NCBI GenBank assembly: GCA_002435585.1
Contig: DJDY01000174.1
Span: 267-7,829 of the forward strand
Source of the DNA: Lachnospira sp. UBA5912
GTDB lineage: Bacteria; Bacillota; Clostridia; Lachnospirales; Lachnospiraceae
Length of the DNA: 7,563 nucleotides
Direction: 5' to 3'
How positions within the stretch are numbered: the stretch's first letter is position 1; every line of letters begins with the position of its first letter. This document shows, piece after piece, positions 6,601 through 7,563 of this stretch. Under the pieces are notes generated by a model, which ran no database searches, had not been told where the DNA came from, and worked only from the letters and a program-made list of their open reading frames with translations. The translations under genes and the position numbers were made by a program.

Positions 6601-7206
6601 TACCTGTTTCTCAAGTTCAGACAAAATATCATTAACCCTGACAAGATTACTACGTTCATTCTCAAGTTTCTTAATAGCAGTTGCCTTTCTTCTCTTAAAC
6701 TTGACAATACCAGCCGCCTCATCAAAAAGCTCTCTTCTCTCATCTGGTTTACCACTAAGAATCTTATCAATCTGTCCCTGCCCTATGATTGAATAACCTT
6801 CCTTACCAATACCTGTATCATAGAACATTTCTGTTACATCCTTAAGTCTGCAGGCATGTCCATTAATCTTATATTCACTTTCACCTGAGCGGTATACTCT
6901 TCTTGACACAGTAACCTCATCATACTCTACTGGCAATGCGTGATCACTGTTATCAAGAGTAATGGCAACATATGCAAAGCCTACTGGCTTTCTGTTCTGC
7001 GTACCGGCAAATATGACATCTTCCATCTTAGCACCACGAAGCTGTTTGGCACTCTGTTCACCAAGCACCCATCTTACCGCATCGGCAACGTTACTTTTAC
7101 CAGAGCCATTAGGACCTACAATACCTGTAATTCCGTTATGAAAGTCAAACACTATTTTATTAGCAAAAGACTTAAAGCCCTGAACCTCTATACTCTTTAA
7201 ATACAT
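3634..7206 (-). CDS. smc: Chromosome partition protein Smc
   Basis: Smc is the 1190-residue ATPase that forms, with ScpA and ScpB, the bacterial condensin ring and loads onto chromosomes to align and separate replicated arms. The sequence is complete and of standard length. Seen in order: N-terminal head with Walker A GPNGSGKSN (31-39), first long coiled coil (about 170-510), hinge (about 515-665, with PGILGVIADIV near 521 and the glycine-rich GGSMTGG at 658-664), return coiled coil (about 670-980), LGDVN (about 984-988), then the C-terminal head with FGGGRG (about 1053), signature LSGGEKALTAIAL (from 1090) and Walker B FCLLDEIEAALDDSN (from about 1114, catalytic E about 1119). The ATG at 7204-7206 is supported by MYLKSIEVQGFKSF and an AAAAGGG site at 7214-7220. 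It lies downstream of rnc, as in many Firmicutes. ATG-to-stop reading is open and no key residue is missing. Confidence 0.98.
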   Translation of the reverse strand: MYLKSIEVQGFKSFANKIVFDFHNGITGIVGPNGSGKSNVADAVRWVLGEQSAKQLRGAKMEDVIFAGTQNRKPVGFAYVAITLDNSDHALPVEYDEVTVSRRVYRSGESEYKINGHACRLKDVTEMFYDTGIGKEGYSIIGQGQIDKILSGKPDERRELFDEAAGIVKFKRRKATAIKKLENERSNLVRVNDILSELEKQVGPLKLQSEKAKEYINYKTDLKKYDVNAFLLETDRIRKETSELDSKIKIVDDDLENSKSEYDNTKSEYEEAESQLNAINNQIDENSQSVSALELDKQKFQGEINVFTEQIKTFTANKQLHSERLLDIEKGRQDKQDSVNELKKQYESLNKELSDYNNKLSAINETSKAINDEIEGLSGQIDNRQNSIYDNLTEQSTIKAENQKFVTMLEQLEIKKSELTSHIIKGKSDETAQNQVIKSLETDLDNTVKQLDDINSSIEESNISITRLKSEIAQKNGELDKLTQNYHREKSRLESLVNITERYDGYGNSIRKIMELKDSNPGILGVIADIVKVEKQYETAIETALGGTIQNIVTDKESTAKELIGYLKQNKLGRATFLPLNAIHARNTLENEACIKEKGVIGVASNLVRVSFEYESLAKYLLGRILVVDNIDNALLIARKYKYTLRIVTLEGEQLNPGGSMTGGAFRNSSNLLGRRREIEELKQAVSDTSRQITEEKVAIADLRNQVAKYRESLDSYNKLQRETHIRKNTIDVNLKQAHVKLSEIIASYGDDIKEQAAIDSEIVKINESKNQVSGSLNQLDNENEAARKEIENLGKTLEAKKTEEASIALKIENLKISHSSIEQKAAFINENIDRLSNELKNLEEEKISIEEKIGETAVMVSSKKEEIESVKNSIEAAGNKIADINTKLDELKAAKEKVNASHKEFFKKREELNEKIMLLEKESMRLHNQYDKLEETYDSLVDYMWNEYELTYSYALELRSDELTNINDIRKQINILKASIKKLGDVNVNAIEEYKSVSERYEFMKTQHDDMIEAEESLMKVIAELDEGMRTQFTAKFEEIKVEFDKVFKELFGGGRGTIELVEGEDILEAGILIISQPPGKKLQNMMQLSGGEKALTAIALLFAIQNLKPSPFCLLDEIEAALDDSNVGRYANYLHKLTKHTQFIVITHRRGTMSAADRLYGITMQEKGVSTLVSVDLIENDLNDKKKE

Positions 7207-7251
7207 ATATTATCCCTTTTCCATTAATTATTATATACGTGTAACATATGC

Positions 7252-7279
7252 GTGATATTTTGTTTAAATAAGCTGTCAA
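7252..7279 (-). promoter_or_regulatory. Candidate smc promoter
   Basis: On the minus strand a perfect -35 hexamer TTGACA (7279-7274) is followed after 16 bases by TATCAC (7257-7252, 4/6 match to the -10 box). A second possibility is the perfect -10 hexamer TATAAT at 7235-7230, which has only a poor -35 match upstream and would give a leader of under 20 bases. smc may also be read from the rnc promoter outside the window, since no terminator is seen between the two genes. Confidence 0.35.
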
Positions 7280-7324
7280 TCAACTAATCACATCTCTTAC
7301 AACAACACATAATATAACAAAGAT

Positions 7325-7352
7325 CTGATATTATTATGCTGATATTATTATG
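7325..7352. repeat. Exact 14-base tandem duplication over the rnc stop codon
   Basis: CTGATATTATTATG occurs twice with no mismatch (7325-7338 and 7339-7352) and the next two bases begin a third unit. The rnc stop codon (7348-7350) lies in the right-hand copy. Because the copy that the ribosome reaches first contains the stop, the duplication lengthens only the untranslated region. Confidence 0.85.
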
Positions 7353-7563
7353 CTCGTCCCTGCTTCTTAAGCTGCACAAGTGCCTCATAGGCTGCTCTTT
7401 GCTCAGCATGCTTTTTCGTGTGTCCTTTTGCCGTCACTTCAAACATACCTTCAACATAAGCCTTAGCAATAAAGTCCTTGTCATGTTCGGGACCAGTTTC
7501 TCCTATTATCTCATATACAACTTCCTTATGAGATGCCTGCACGACTTCCTGTAAAATAGTTTT
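7348..7563 (-). CDS. rnc: Ribonuclease III, C-terminal double-stranded RNA-binding domain (partial)
   Basis: Only the last 71 residues are in the window; the catalytic RNase III domain and the start lie beyond the right edge. The visible part is a double-stranded RNA-binding domain: helix 1 with KTILQEVVQ at the window edge, the strand region YEIIGETGPEHDKDF and FIAKAYVEGMFEVTAKG, then the RNA-contacting loop and helix 2 KGHTKKHAEQRAAYEALVQL. The protein ends KKQGRA. The reading frame is open to the edge, so an internal GTG near 7542 is not the start. RNase III cleaves structured RNA, notably rRNA precursors, and in Gram-positives also SRP RNA precursors, which fits its place before smc, ftsY and ffh. 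The domain alone could belong to another dsRNA-binding protein, but its position before smc makes rnc by far the best call. Confidence 0.93.
   Translation of the reverse strand, partial: KTILQEVVQASHKEVVYEIIGETGPEHDKDFIAKAYVEGMFEVTAKGHTKKHAEQRAAYEALVQLKKQGRA

Noticed and set aside
7336..7554. A 72-codon plus-strand frame opposite rnc
   Set aside because: It overlaps the conserved RNA-binding domain of RNase III on the other strand and begins inside the tandem repeat.

Overview
The window is a stretch of bacterial housekeeping chromosome, and every gene I can support lies on the minus strand. The low G+C content, A/T-ending codons, strong AGGAGG-type ribosome binding sites and the protein sequences point to a Firmicute of class Clostridia. 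A Lachnospiraceae-like gut anaerobe is my best guess, but that is inference from sequence style and not from a database match.

In the direction of transcription (right to left) the order is: the 3' end of rnc (RNase III, 7563-7348), smc (chromosome condensation ATPase, 7206-3634), ftsY (SRP receptor GTPase, 3475-2540), a threonine ammonia-lyase of the ilvA type (2215-998), ylxM (747-403) and the 5' part of ffh (SRP54 GTPase, 382-1). The rnc-smc-ftsY-ylxM-ffh order is the classical Firmicutes arrangement. The threonine ammonia-lyase gene is the metabolic outsider, sitting between ftsY and ylxM.

The genes fall into functional groups. RNase III processes double-stranded RNA (rRNA, and in many bacteria the SRP RNA precursor). 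Smc organises the nucleoid. FtsY, Ffh and YlxM form or assist the co-translational membrane targeting pathway. IlvA deaminates threonine to 2-oxobutanoate, which feeds isoleucine synthesis or propionate formation.

The intergenic regions hold the less ordinary signals. Between ilvA and ylxM, a 13-bp-stem terminator (809-842) carries the -35 box of a near-consensus ylxM-ffh promoter in its downstream arm. Two diverged copies of an approximately 80-bp inverted-repeat element flank ilvA at 898-982 and 2230-2312. They share 13- and 15-base identical blocks, while their outer stem arms differ in sequence but remain paired. The 324-base gap between ftsY and ilvA also holds a perfect 9+9 palindrome overlapping a candidate promoter, an AT-rich hairpin and a 15-base tandem duplication. 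No mobile element, CRISPR array, tRNA or rRNA was seen. I found no convincing new biological system; the ilvA-flanking repeats are the best candidate for something undescribed.
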